Shown: positions 54,348-63,277, counted from the first letter of the stretch. The stretch: 64,000 nucleotides of DNA from Pseudomonas koreensis (GCF_012986595.1 NZ_JAAQYM010000001.1:186001-250000), one strand, 5' to 3'. Numbers and translations are program-made. Notes: generated by a model from the sequence alone, not told the origin.

Positions 54348-56315
54348 TCACGGGTCCGGACACGTTTTATGAGTCGGCGAGCAGACTTCTCCGCTGGGCA
54401 TGGTTCTATTGATAATCACAAAATCTTTTCTTGAAATACCCCGCCCGCCGGCAAACTTTTTCAAACTGTAGTGACATAGCGCCGAACCGCTATTGACCAT
54501 GGGGGCGATCAGTCTTTCGAAGTCCGTTACATGCACTTCAAAACCATCGCGTGCCTGATCCTGATTCAAAATGGTCAAAAACTGCTCCGCCGCGCCGGTA
54601 ATAGGCCGGGTGCCATTGGGGCCTTCACAGCCTTGCCAGTACAGAATCACGATGTCCTTTTCGGCAAACGCCGGGTTGCCTTCGATCTTCACCCGTACTC
54701 GGTCCCATAAGCGTGGCTTGGCACAGCAGTCCAGCACCCCGAACTTGCCAGCGTCGGGGAACGAAGGCTCCTTGAGGTTTTCAATGATGATGATCGAAAC
54801 ACTCACCGGTGTGACGGGGGCCTGTTGCTGGTTGATCCCGTTACTGGTGGTGTAATAAGCCGGTAACGCCGGGTTCTGCCGATCCTGGTCAATGATCGAC
54901 CATGGGATCTTGAACGCAACCTTCTTGCCGGCGACGTCCCCGGCCTGGACGATATATTGCGCAACGGGCGCGCTGATCGCGCCCCAGTAGAGTTCAATGG
55001 TTTGCCCGGGGTCAGGGCTGTCGAACAAGGTCAGGAATCCATCGGCGTCCTCGCCAAAATCCTCGGTGCGCAGGGTGTTGAGGACTTTGGAATTGGCACC
55101 GTAAATTTCAATACTCGCCAGCGTCGGGTTGAACAACGCCGGCGCATTGGCGTGATCCTGACCCGCCACCGTCAAATTCACCGGCACCCGTGTTTCCAGC
55201 GACGGCTTGGTATCGACGCCGCCTCGACGCACGCGATAGGTGACGCTAGCGTTCGACGGGCCCAGTCCCTTGGCGATCAGAGCCGCCCACGGCACAGGGA
55301 TCACACAAGGGAATTTTGTCGTATCCACTTCCTGCGGCGGCAGGACGGTGCCGTCCCAGTCCACCAATATCCGATCCCCGTCAAAGGCATTGTCATAGGC
55401 TTCGATTTCAACCGTTACCGCACCTTGGTTGACCGCACCGTCACGGGCGTGCTGACGGTCGATCAATCCTCTCTCCGAGAGAGGGACAACGGGGGGTTTG
55501 AGTTCGGACGGCCCAGGGGTCAGATCGACAAACACCGGTAATAACGGCGAGCGCGGCCCCCGGTTCCCGGCCCAGTCGCGCAAGCGGTAATAAATGTACC
55601 GCTGGCCATGGCCGCGCAGGCGAATGTCACCTTCATAAACGGTGATGATCAGTTGATCGGTGTCGATATCGAACTGACTGAACGCCTGCTCGCGGATTTC
55701 GGTTTCAAAGTCCGGTGGGGTAATTGAGTCCGTCCAGTAATAAATCGCCCGATCCCTGGCCTTCGCGTCGAGATAGAGCCGTACCTTGAAACGAACCTGG
55801 CCATGTTCGCTCAGGTAGTCATCAGTGATATTCCCCACCAGATCCAGCAGTTCAAGCATCGCCGGTTGCAGGCCGTCATCGGGTGGTACCCGATCGACGG
55901 TGACTGGTTTACGCGGGGATTCCGCCTCATTGCCACCGATGACGAGCTTGTAGGACAGGTCGTAAATGCCATTTACCAGCCATTGCTGAGGAACCGAAAC
56001 AATCTTGTCACCCGGCTCAATGGGTATCGTGAACCGGACCTGAGAAACCTGCACAAAGGGCAGTCCTATTGGCCGCCAACCCACCAATACGACGTCTGCC
56101 CCGAATGCCGGATCTGTGGAGAAACTCCAGGCGGGAATCGTGACCAGCAGATCGCGGGCCAATACATCGCGAGGTAATAGACCATCAGGGCTCTCATTCC
56201 CGTCTTCGTCTTTGAGGATCGCCGGAACAACCGGCGGTGCAAGCGCCGCAAATGTTGCTTCGCGCTCATCGCATTTATGCTGCTGATCCACCGATGGTTC
56301 TTCAGGAGGCACCAT
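54348..56315 (-). CDS. Ig-like repeat protein, first gene of unit B
   Basis: This 655-residue protein is built from Ig-like modules (AFGADVVLVGWRPIGLPFVQ; NAFDGDRILVDWDGTVLPPQ; SPDPGQTIELYWGAISAPVA) and a C-terminal domain with five cysteines (VLDCCAKPRLWDRVRVK; YWQGCEGPNG; SALCHYSLKK; EVCSPTHKTCPDP). No signal peptide is seen. ATG 56315 has GGAG 6 bases before it; ATG 56327 is the alternative and lacks a ribosome site. It lies 151 bp before its paralogue and 121 bp after the shared upstream element. Confidence 0.75.
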   Translation of the reverse strand: MVPPEEPSVDQQHKCDEREATFAALAPPVVPAILKDEDGNESPDGLLPRDVLARDLLVTIPAWSFSTDPAFGADVVLVGWRPIGLPFVQVSQVRFTIPIEPGDKIVSVPQQWLVNGIYDLSYKLVIGGNEAESPRKPVTVDRVPPDDGLQPAMLELLDLVGNITDDYLSEHGQVRFKVRLYLDAKARDRAIYYWTDSITPPDFETEIREQAFSQFDIDTDQLIITVYEGDIRLRGHGQRYIYYRLRDWAGNRGPRSPLLPVFVDLTPGPSELKPPVVPLSERGLIDRQHARDGAVNQGAVTVEIEAYDNAFDGDRILVDWDGTVLPPQEVDTTKFPCVIPVPWAALIAKGLGPSNASVTYRVRRGGVDTKPSLETRVPVNLTVAGQDHANAPALFNPTLASIEIYGANSKVLNTLRTEDFGEDADGFLTLFDSPDPGQTIELYWGAISAPVAQYIVQAGDVAGKKVAFKIPWSIIDQDRQNPALPAYYTTSNGINQQQAPVTPVSVSIIIIENLKEPSFPDAGKFGVLDCCAKPRLWDRVRVKIEGNPAFAEKDIVILYWQGCEGPNGTRPITGAAEQFLTILNQDQARDGFEVHVTDFERLIAPMVNSGSALCHYSLKKFAGGRGISRKDFVIINRTMPSGEVCSPTHKTCPDP

Positions 56316-56436
56316 TGCAAACTCCATGGCAAATAACGAGGCGATGTTCGTACCCGGATCAGTCGTGAAAAAACAGGGTTTTCACTGACGGTGGGGTTGC
56401 GTTCCTGTTGGCCCAATTAGATGCCCGCTCGCAGAT

Positions 56437-56462
56437 GCTGACTACTGTCAGAAATACTAGGT
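56437..56462 (-). promoter_or_regulatory. Shared upstream element, copy B
   Basis: On the minus strand it reads ACCTAGTATTTCTGACAGTA then GTCAGC. It matches copies A and C over ATTTCTGACAGTAG with one C/T change in the following CCAGC. It is oriented towards the leftward unit B, whose first gene begins 121 bp on. Confidence 0.65.
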
Positions 56463-56664
56463 TTGCCTACCGTTCGTCGGAGATAAAAAGACCATCGTCG
56501 GACTGATTTCCGATGCAGAACCCGGTGCTCAGAGGGGAATGGTGATGATCCGCAGGGTTAATTCGCCGCACTCATGAAGGTTCGTGCAGAGAGGTTTTGG
56601 GGCTACCAGGCGAGCTGGCGTGCGAACAACACAGTGTCCGACCACTCGTCGCAAACCCGCCTTG

Positions 56665-56691
56665 ACCTGTAATTTCTGACAGTAGCCAGCC
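56665..56691 (+). promoter_or_regulatory. Shared upstream element, copy C
   Basis: ACCTGTAATTTCTGACAGTA continues GCCAGCC, 54 bp before the 1564-residue protein gene. It is identical to copy A but for one base, although the surrounding sequences differ, which argues for selection on the element itself. TTGACC directly in front could be a -35 box. Confidence 0.7.
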
Positions 56692-56745
56692 TTCAGCCGC
56701 CACGCCTTAATGACTCCCTTCCCACGTCGCTTCGGAGTCATTGCC

Positions 56746-59700
56746 ATGCTCATCCAGCCCCTGAGAGAGCCCGCCCCCCTGGCCCTGCGTGGTCCGGAAA
56801 TTCCCGGACGCACTGAACCCGTATTGGAGACCGGCGAATGGGGCATCAACTTGGCGGCCGCTAAAGGCAACTTCCCCCTTCAGGGTCTGAAAATCCATAT
56901 CCTGCCTTGGAGCAACATGGGAAAGGGCGACAAAGCCGTGTTGCTGTTCGATGGCGCCCAAGTCGATCAGCACACGATTAACGATGATATCGAAGTCGGC
57001 GAACGCGTCACTGTGTGGGTAAATCCACGCCACCTTACCAACGGCTCTCACACCCTGAGCTATAGCGTGATTCGTTTCAACCAGGCAGCCGAATCGTACA
57101 CCCCGCCCGTCAAGCTTTTCGTCAAGCTCGAACTCCCAGGCGGGCAAGATCTGAACCCCGAGGCCGGTGAGCACTCGGAGTTGTACCTATACATCGACCC
57201 GGCGCTGATCGCCGACGGCGTCGACAAGGACTCCGCTGCCGCAGGTGTCGCCGTCACCATCAAAGCCAAACCCGGCAGCATTTCCCGCTTGCCGTACCCG
57301 AATATTGCCCCACGCGATGTGATCACCCTCAGTTGGGGCGGTAGACGGATTCGCTCCGCACCGGTCACGCAGGAGCAGATCGACGACCCGGACGCCCATC
57401 CGATTGTGGTCCAGGTCACCGAAGCGGACATTCTCCAGGCCGGGGACTCAGGCCCCCATGGCCTCGCCGTGACATTTACCATCCATGATCTGGTGAACAA
57501 TGCCGCCGAAGACTGGTGCACCGAAACCCGCATCGTCGTCGACACCGGCAGCTCACGGCTGGAAGCGCCCCTCGTCGAACAAGCCAACGGTAATGAGCTC
57601 GACCTCGATGCGCTCGGTGACGACGACCTGCACCTGATGGTCTGGGCCGCCACCGACGATTTCAATTTGCACGACGTCGTCATCATGCACATCAAGGGCA
57701 CCACCCTGGAGGGTGAAGCCATCGACGTCACGGTGCGCCAGACCATTGAAAAGAGCCCGCCGCGGCTCGTCGACGTCTACCTGCCCAACAGCGCCGGCCG
57801 CGCGCTGGGACAGACCCAGGCGATTTTTTTCTACCAACTGGAACGGGGCGGCTCGATCATCCAGCGCTCCAAGGGCCGCTTCATCAACATCATCGGCGAC
57901 CCGGTGCGCCTGCTCGCGCCGATTGCCGAAGACGCACAAAATGGCGCACTGGACCCTGACCTGTCCGAGGTGCGCATTCGTATTCCGTATGACGAGCGCA
58001 TCAACGAAGGCATGGGCATCAAGCCTAAATGGCTTGCCATCCGCGCCGATCTCACAACCTATGAACCGGACTTGCCCCATTACTCGCCCGACGCGAACGA
58101 GGCCGATGACCCCGCCGGGTTCGTGATCATGGTGGAGGGCAAGCACCTCAAGACGGCTGAGGGCGGGACGCTGGACTTGTCCTATAACCTGCTGGAAGAC
58201 AAAGACGGTGAGATCATCAGCCGCGCCTCGCAACATGCGGCATTGCTGAATGTCGGCGCCCCGCAATTCGAACTGGTGGCGCCCAGCGTTCTCGGCGAAG
58301 CAGACGGCATGCTCGAGCCCAACGATCTGGTCAACGGCCTCAGCAAAGTGACCTGCCCGGCCCCCGTCGCCAACCCGACGCTGCCCAACGACGTCGTTAC
58401 CTGGCAGTTGCGCGATGCCAATGGCACGCTGCTGTTCGAAGACAGAAAAACCCTCAATGCCCTGACTGCCGGCAGGGACGTCACCTTCTCTCTTGATGCC
58501 GACTTTGTGCAGGAGCATTTTGAAGGGAATCGCAGCAAGTCACTGACCGTCAGTTACAACATCCTTCGCGCGAATACGGGCAAGTTCAGTTATTCCAATC
58601 CGTTGGAATTCACCGTAGGACAGGTGGAGGTCCCGGCCCTGACTTCGGTAAAAGGCTCACCCAGCGGCGAGGAAATTCCTGATGGCGGCACCACCGTCGA
58701 GACAGCACTCACCCTCACCGGTACGGCGAGTAAAGGCAAGCAGGTCGAAATCTTCGACGGAAGCGGCCCGAGTGCGCAGTCCAAAGGCATAGCAACCGCC
58801 GACCTTGAGACGAGGGTATGGAGCATCAGCATCAGCGTGCCGGAAGGTGCACGCCGCCTGTATGCCCAGTCGCTGTATCACTCCAGCCCGACCTACTCCA
58901 ACGTGCGCCACCTGACAGTCGCACAAATGGTGCCGCCGACGATCAGCTCGGTGAAAGGCTTGCTCAACAACGAGGAAATCCCCCATGACACCGTCACGAC
59001 GGAGCATTCAGTCATCCTCCGTGGTACGGCAAGCAAAGGTCAGCAGGTTGAGATCTTCGACGGCATGACGTCCATGGGCATACTGACTGTCAAGGCGTCG
59101 GGCGACTGGACCACCTCACCCATATTGGACCTGCCGGTCGCTGAGCACAGTTTTACAGCGAAGGCGCTGTATGGCGCAGGGGAGTCTTCAGCGGCGCGAA
59201 CATTCACCGTAACGGAGACCGTGGTGCCCGGCATTACCTCTGTAAAAGGTTCGTCCAGCGACGTGGAAATTCCCGATGGCGGCACCACCGTCGAAACAAC
59301 GGTCATCCTTACCGGTACGGCGAGTAAAGGTCAGCAGGTCGAGATTTTTAACGGCACCACGTCCATGGGCAGGGTTACGGCCGACATGGCGGGAGACTGG
59401 ACGACGTCCCTCACGAATCTGCCAGTCGCCGAGTACATCCTGACTGCCGTAGCGCTGTATGGCTTGGGGGCACCTTCGCTGGCATGGAAATTTAACGTCA
59501 GCGCGGTAGTGCCACCGGCCATTACCTCGGTCCGAGGCTCGCCCAGCGGCGAGGAAATTCCTGATGGCGGTATCACTATCGAGACAACACTTACCCTCAC
59601 CGGCACCGCGAGTAAAGGTCAGAGCATCAAGATCCTGGACGGTACCACCGACAAAGGTGATGCCGTTGCTGACCCGGTGACCGGTATCTGGACGAAAATC

Positions 59701-61440
59701 CTGACTGGGTTGAGCGTGGCGCCGCACAGTTTCACCGCGAAGGCGCTGTATGGCGCCGGTCAGACCTCAGCCGCTCGGACCTTGACCGTGACGGCGACTA
59801 CAGCACCAACCATCACCGAGGCTAAAGACTCCAAGGGCGTCGTGATCCCACAGGGCGGCATCACCGTCGACACCAGCGTGACCCTCACCGGCACCGCGAG
59901 TAAAGGTCAGAGCATCAAGATCCTGGACGGGACCACCGACAAAGGCGACGCCGTCGCTGATCCGGTGACCGGTATCTGGACGAAAATCCTGACCGGGTTG
60001 AGCGTGGCGCCGCACAGTTTTACGGCGAAGGCGCTGTATGGCACCGGCCAGACCTCAGCCGCTCGGACCTTGACCGTGACGGCGACTACAGCACCAACCA
60101 TCACCGAGGCTAAAGACTCCAAGGGCGTCGTGATCCCACAGGGCGGCATCACCGTCGACACCAGCGTGACCCTCACCGGCACCGCGAGTAAAGGTCAGGG
60201 CGTCAAGATCCTGGACGGGACCACCGACAAAGGTGACGCCGTTGCTGACCCGGTGACCGGTATCTGGACGAAAATCCTGACCGGGTTGAGCGTGGCACCT
60301 TACAGTTTTACCGCCAGAGCCCTCTACGGCACTGGCGCGAGTTCGGCGGCGAGGACATTTACCGTGGCGCCCCCCCTGTCAATCACCACATCCACCATGG
60401 TGCTTGAGGGTCCACTTCTGGTTCCCGGCCCGGCCCCTTACACCCCCCGGTGGGACAGAACCCAGTACATCCCACCCGGTGCTACCGATACGCGCCTCGC
60501 CACCGGCGGCGTCCCACCTTATACCTACGTGTCCGAGAACCCTGCCATTTGCACAGTCGATGCCAGTACGGGTGTAGTCGTCTCCGCAAGCAATGGATCA
60601 ACCAACATTGTGGTGACGGACGCCAAGGGCACACAAGCTCGCTACCCCGTCGGATGCAGTGGAGTTTATGAGCTATTGCATGGGAACCAAGGAGGCATGG
60701 CATATGACGCCGCCATGAGTTTCGTTCAGGACATACCCGACGCCCGAGTCTTCATTCCCGATGATGCAGCCGATAACAGGATCAAGTCGGTGATGTATCT
60801 TTCATACCAAAAAACAAATTCAGCAATCGCCGTGTCTTGGGGAAGCCTGGCGCCGGCAAGCGGTGACACTGAAGTATTTCTGTCCACCCAAAAAGTTGCC
60901 TCATGGCCACCTGCGGCTGAAGTCCACGGCGTGAAATGGCAATACGAAACCAACAGAAACAGGAGCTACTACCCGCTGGCCATACGTTCCAAAGGTATCG
61001 ACGAGCTTGTGCGAGATTTCACGGATTTTACCGATGAGAACATGAATGGCTGGGTTAAAGGTCCAGATGTTCACCCTAGGGATGTGGAACTCGTGAGCGT
61101 CGAAGGTGACGTTAGGCTCCAAAACCACACCTCTACCAACAACTCCAGCGGGGTCTACATTCAAAAAACATTCAGCAATCTGCGTCCCAAGGCTTTATAT
61201 CGGTTTTCCATAAAAGTCGTGCGGTACCGTGGCTTCTATAATATTCCAAGGTTATCGATCAGAGCCGCCGGCAGCACGGTTGCAGGACCTCTCGATATAA
61301 CTTCGATGGATAGCTGGATGCTCCTGTCGGGCACATTCACGCCAAACAGTAATCAAGCTGTGCTTGATGTGTACAGCCATGTTGCGAGCGGCTACGGTAA
61401 CGACTATCAGATTGACGACATTGAGGTCGTCCGTGCGTAG
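56746..61440 (+). CDS. Giant Ig-repeat protein (unit C)
   Basis: The 1564-residue protein begins like the 36585 protein (IPGRTEPVLETGEWGINLAA), which fixes the ATG at 56746 with CGGAGT 8 bases before it. Residues 1-640 are the shared Ig-like modules. Residues of about 645-1210 hold six bacterial Ig-like repeats of about 96 residues (TLTGTASKGQSIKILDGTTD; HSFTAKALYGAGQTSAARTL), the last three almost identical also in DNA. A BIG2-like segment and tail domain follow, and the last 140 residues look like a jelly-roll carbohydrate-binding module (NMNGWVKGP; SSGVYIQKTFSNLRPKALYR). No signal peptide. A surface adhesin-like or contact protein is inferred. Confidence 0.8.
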   Translation: MLIQPLREPAPLALRGPEIPGRTEPVLETGEWGINLAAAKGNFPLQGLKIHILPWSNMGKGDKAVLLFDGAQVDQHTINDDIEVGERVTVWVNPRHLTNGSHTLSYSVIRFNQAAESYTPPVKLFVKLELPGGQDLNPEAGEHSELYLYIDPALIADGVDKDSAAAGVAVTIKAKPGSISRLPYPNIAPRDVITLSWGGRRIRSAPVTQEQIDDPDAHPIVVQVTEADILQAGDSGPHGLAVTFTIHDLVNNAAEDWCTETRIVVDTGSSRLEAPLVEQANGNELDLDALGDDDLHLMVWAATDDFNLHDVVIMHIKGTTLEGEAIDVTVRQTIEKSPPRLVDVYLPNSAGRALGQTQAIFFYQLERGGSIIQRSKGRFINIIGDPVRLLAPIAEDAQNGALDPDLSEVRIRIPYDERINEGMGIKPKWLAIRADLTTYEPDLPHYSPDANEADDPAGFVIMVEGKHLKTAEGGTLDLSYNLLEDKDGEIISRASQHAALLNVGAPQFELVAPSVLGEADGMLEPNDLVNGLSKVTCPAPVANPTLPNDVVTWQLRDANGTLLFEDRKTLNALTAGRDVTFSLDADFVQEHFEGNRSKSLTVSYNILRANTGKFSYSNPLEFTVGQVEVPALTSVKGSPSGEEIPDGGTTVETALTLTGTASKGKQVEIFDGSGPSAQSKGIATADLETRVWSISISVPEGARRLYAQSLYHSSPTYSNVRHLTVAQMVPPTISSVKGLLNNEEIPHDTVTTEHSVILRGTASKGQQVEIFDGMTSMGILTVKASGDWTTSPILDLPVAEHSFTAKALYGAGESSAARTFTVTETVVPGITSVKGSSSDVEIPDGGTTVETTVILTGTASKGQQVEIFNGTTSMGRVTADMAGDWTTSLTNLPVAEYILTAVALYGLGAPSLAWKFNVSAVVPPAITSVRGSPSGEEIPDGGITIETTLTLTGTASKGQSIKILDGTTDKGDAVADPVTGIWTKILTGLSVAPHSFTAKALYGAGQTSAARTLTVTATTAPTITEAKDSKGVVIPQGGITVDTSVTLTGTASKGQSIKILDGTTDKGDAVADPVTGIWTKILTGLSVAPHSFTAKALYGTGQTSAARTLTVTATTAPTITEAKDSKGVVIPQGGITVDTSVTLTGTASKGQGVKILDGTTDKGDAVADPVTGIWTKILTGLSVAPYSFTARALYGTGASSAARTFTVAPPLSITTSTMVLEGPLLVPGPAPYTPRWDRTQYIPPGATDTRLATGGVPPYTYVSENPAICTVDASTGVVVSASNGSTNIVVTDAKGTQARYPVGCSGVYELLHGNQGGMAYDAAMSFVQDIPDARVFIPDDAADNRIKSVMYLSYQKTNSAIAVSWGSLAPASGDTEVFLSTQKVASWPPAAEVHGVKWQYETNRNRSYYPLAIRSKGIDELVRDFTDFTDENMNGWVKGPDVHPRDVELVSVEGDVRLQNHTSTNNSSGVYIQKTFSNLRPKALYRFSIKVVRYRGFYNIPRLSIRAAGSTVAGPLDITSMDSWMLLSGTFTPNSNQAVLDVYSHVASGYGNDYQIDDIEVVRA
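58711..60456 (+). repeat. Six tandem Ig-module repeats
   Basis: Module units begin at 58711, 59014, 59305, 59593, 59881 and 60169, with spacings of 303, 291, 288, 288 and 288 bp. The last three are almost identical at the DNA level (for example ACCGCGAGTAAAGGTCAGAG), so copy number can change by recombination. Confidence 0.85.
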
Positions 61441-61468
61441 TTGACTGAAACAGGGCACAACATAAAAG

Positions 61469-61497
61469 GAGACGGAATGGATGCCGTCTCTTTTTTT
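61469..61497 (+). terminator. Terminator of unit C
   Basis: GAGACGG-AATGGATG-CCGTCTC is followed by seven T, 28 bp after the stop of the giant gene. Confidence 0.9.
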
Positions 61498-61622
61498 CCC
61501 TGTTGTTCATGGTCGCGCCGGGGGCCAACACCGAAGCGCTGCGGTTCAATGCCTGTGAGTCGTTGGCCTCAACGAGTGTGATCCTTAGCGAGTTCGCAAG
61601 GACGCTGAATACGCCGTATCGC

Positions 61623-61664
61623 AACAAAAAACGGGGGCGGATCAAATGATCCGCCCCCGTTGTA
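61623..61664 (-). terminator. Terminator of the DUF6124 genes
   Basis: ACGGGGGCGGATC-AAAT-GATCCGCCCCCGT forms a 13-bp stem. On the minus strand it is followed by TTTTTTGTT, suited to end the leftward gene that stops at 61724. No gene is seen between 61498 and 61622. Confidence 0.85.
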
Positions 61665-61723
61665 TTTCCGCATTATCCGCCGTGTTCAAAGCCTGCTCGC
61701 GATGAGGCCGCCACGGCTCGCGC

Positions 61724-62083
61724 CTAATCCTTGGGCACGACGTTATCCAGCGCCTGATTCACCGCCAACTCGCCCAGCATCACCACTTGGGCAATGCCCA
61801 GCGCCGTATTGCGACTCGGCCCTTCCAGCGTGCCGGCGAAATCACCGAGCATCACCGTGGCCGAGGCCAGGGATTCGCAGGCGTTGGCCAGCAGGGATTC
61901 GGTATCGGTTTGCGGGTTGACCATGAACATGCTGCTGGGGGTGTACGGCGTCGCCATGATTTGCGCGGGCGCGAGGTAGTGGTCGAGGGCGCGTTCGGCG
62001 GCTTCGTGGAGTTTTCTGGAGTTGTGGGATTCGTAGGGTGATACCGCGTCTGTGGGCGGCGGATTGGGGGTGGTTTCGGACAT
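61724..62083 (-). CDS. DUF6124 family protein 1
   Basis: This 119-residue small helical protein is of the pseudomonad DUF6124 (formerly DUF3077) family, with the pattern LLANACESLASATVMLGDFA and VVMLGELAVNQALDNVVPKD. GGAG lies 9 bases before ATG 62083; the longer frame is rejected. No membrane segment or catalytic motif is seen. Function unknown; such genes often occur as tandem paralogues, as here. Confidence 0.85.
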   Translation of the reverse strand: MSETTPNPPPTDAVSPYESHNSRKLHEAAERALDHYLAPAQIMATPYTPSSMFMVNPQTDTESLLANACESLASATVMLGDFAGTLEGPSRNTALGIAQVVMLGELAVNQALDNVVPKD

Positions 62084-62124
62084 CAGATGGCACTCCGATC
62101 GAGGCACTTTTGAAAGAATCACGA

Positions 62125-62213
62125 CCTGTAGGAGCTGCCGCAGGCTGCGATCTTTTGATCTTGTTTTTAAAAAGCAACATCAAAAGATCGCAGCCTTCGG
62201 CAGCTCCTACAGG
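62125..62213. repeat. REP-like inverted repeat pair, type A
   Basis: Facing units lie between the two DUF6124 genes. Confidence 0.85.
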
Positions 62214-62223
62214 GGCCGGGTGA

Positions 62224-62598
62224 CTAGTTCGGCACGCGGCGGCCGTCCAGGACTCGGTTGACCATCAGTTCACTGAGCATGATCACCTGATGCAGCATCA
62301 GCACGGCGCGGCGGTGTGAGTCGTCGAGCGCGCTGCCGATATCGCGCGCCATGTCGCTGGCGGCGGCTAGTGATTCGCAGGCTTCGACCAGTAGAGTTTC
62401 TTCGTCCACTGTTGGATCGATGAGGAAGATTCTGTTCGATTTGCGTGACGGGGTTGAAGGGATCGAGATCTTCAGTGCGCCGGGGTTGAGGTAGAACTTG
62501 ATGGCGCGATCGGTCGCCTCTTTTATCTTCTGCGGGTCGAGGGCCGGGTCGTAGGGGATCGGGTCGACGTCTGGGGGGTTGGGCGTGGCTTTGAACAT
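62224..62598 (-). CDS. DUF6124 family protein 2
   Basis: This 124-residue paralogue of the downstream gene has LLVEACESLAAASDMARDIG and VIMLSELMVNRVLDGRRVPN. The ATG follows a 5' region rich in inverted repeats (62640-62990). Function unknown. The REP pair between the two copies may separate their transcripts. Confidence 0.85.
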   Translation of the reverse strand: MFKATPNPPDVDPIPYDPALDPQKIKEATDRAIKFYLNPGALKISIPSTPSRKSNRIFLIDPTVDEETLLVEACESLAAASDMARDIGSALDDSHRRAVLMLHQVIMLSELMVNRVLDGRRVPN

Positions 62599-62639
62599 AA
62601 ATATCTAATTCCTGATCAAGGGCCGCGACCGTTCTCTAC

Positions 62640-63013
62640 TAAAAGAAGGGTGGCGGCTGTGCGCAGGTTAGTAGACCGGAGGAATTAGCAAGGCCGGCGC
62701 GCTCGAGAGCGCCCTGCGCACAACCACCATCGAAGTGCAGGCATCGATACGCCTGACTTAATGGGACTCATGCACTTACTAATACCATGCGGGCTACTAA
62801 ACCCGGCCACTGATGGGCAGTGACAGGGAAACGATATAGCCCGCGCTATGGTCGTGTAAGCCGGCGGATTCTGGCGTAGGCGTAGGTAACGACGCAAGGC
62901 GTTGTAGCCGTTATGGCGTAACGGTTCGTGTACTTTAAACAGACTCGCGCGGGTTACGTTTAAGTGCAGACAGTGGCCGAGTGTTTTCCCCGTGCTGTTG
63001 ATGTTATTGGCCA
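62640..63013 (-). promoter_or_regulatory. Structured, gene-poor leader upstream of the DUF6124 genes
   Basis: No convincing gene is present. Perfect 10-bp arms TGTGCGCAGG (62658-62667) and CCTGCGCACA (62713-62722) enclose GGCGC/GCGCC arms. Further pairs are AAGTGCA/TGCACTT with inner CAGGC/GCCTG, and ATAGC/GCTAT. The string TTAGTAG or its complement occurs several times. A structured RNA or leader is possible. Confidence 0.45.
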
Positions 63014-63187
63014 GGCCGCCATCGCTGGCAAGCCAGCTCCCACAATTTGACCGAGTGCATTCAGTCAGGGATTGGTCGACTGGGAGGCCGCTTTCGCGAG
63101 CAGGCTCGCTCCCACAGGGGACTTTTGGTCGGGCATGAAATAGCTGAGCACCACACATCCACTGTGGGAGCGAGCCTGCTCGCGAAG
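63014..63187. repeat. REP-like cluster, type B
   Basis: A partial unit at 63023-63042 is followed by facing units TTCGCGAGCAGGCTCGCTCC and GTGGGAGCGAGCCTGCTCGC. Confidence 0.7.
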
Positions 63188-63220
63188 GCTGACTCACTGG
63201 CAACACCGTTCTCCAGACAG

Positions 63221-63260
63221 AAAAAACCCGCCGTCCCGATCAACCGGGGCGGCGGGTTTT
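63221..63260 (-). terminator. Terminator of the RTX-type gene
   Basis: CCCGCCG and CGGCGGG arms, with an inner CCCG/CGGG pair, are flanked by AAAAAA on the plus strand, giving a T-run on the minus strand, 18 bp after the stop of the RTX-type gene. Confidence 0.85.
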
Positions 63261-63277
63261 GTCGTTTCAGGCCTTGA

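Noticed and set aside
62685..63206. 173-codon leftward frame in the DUF6124 leader
   Set aside because: It starts inside a REP-like repeat, has no ribosome site and no recognisable domain; the inverted repeats explain the region better.
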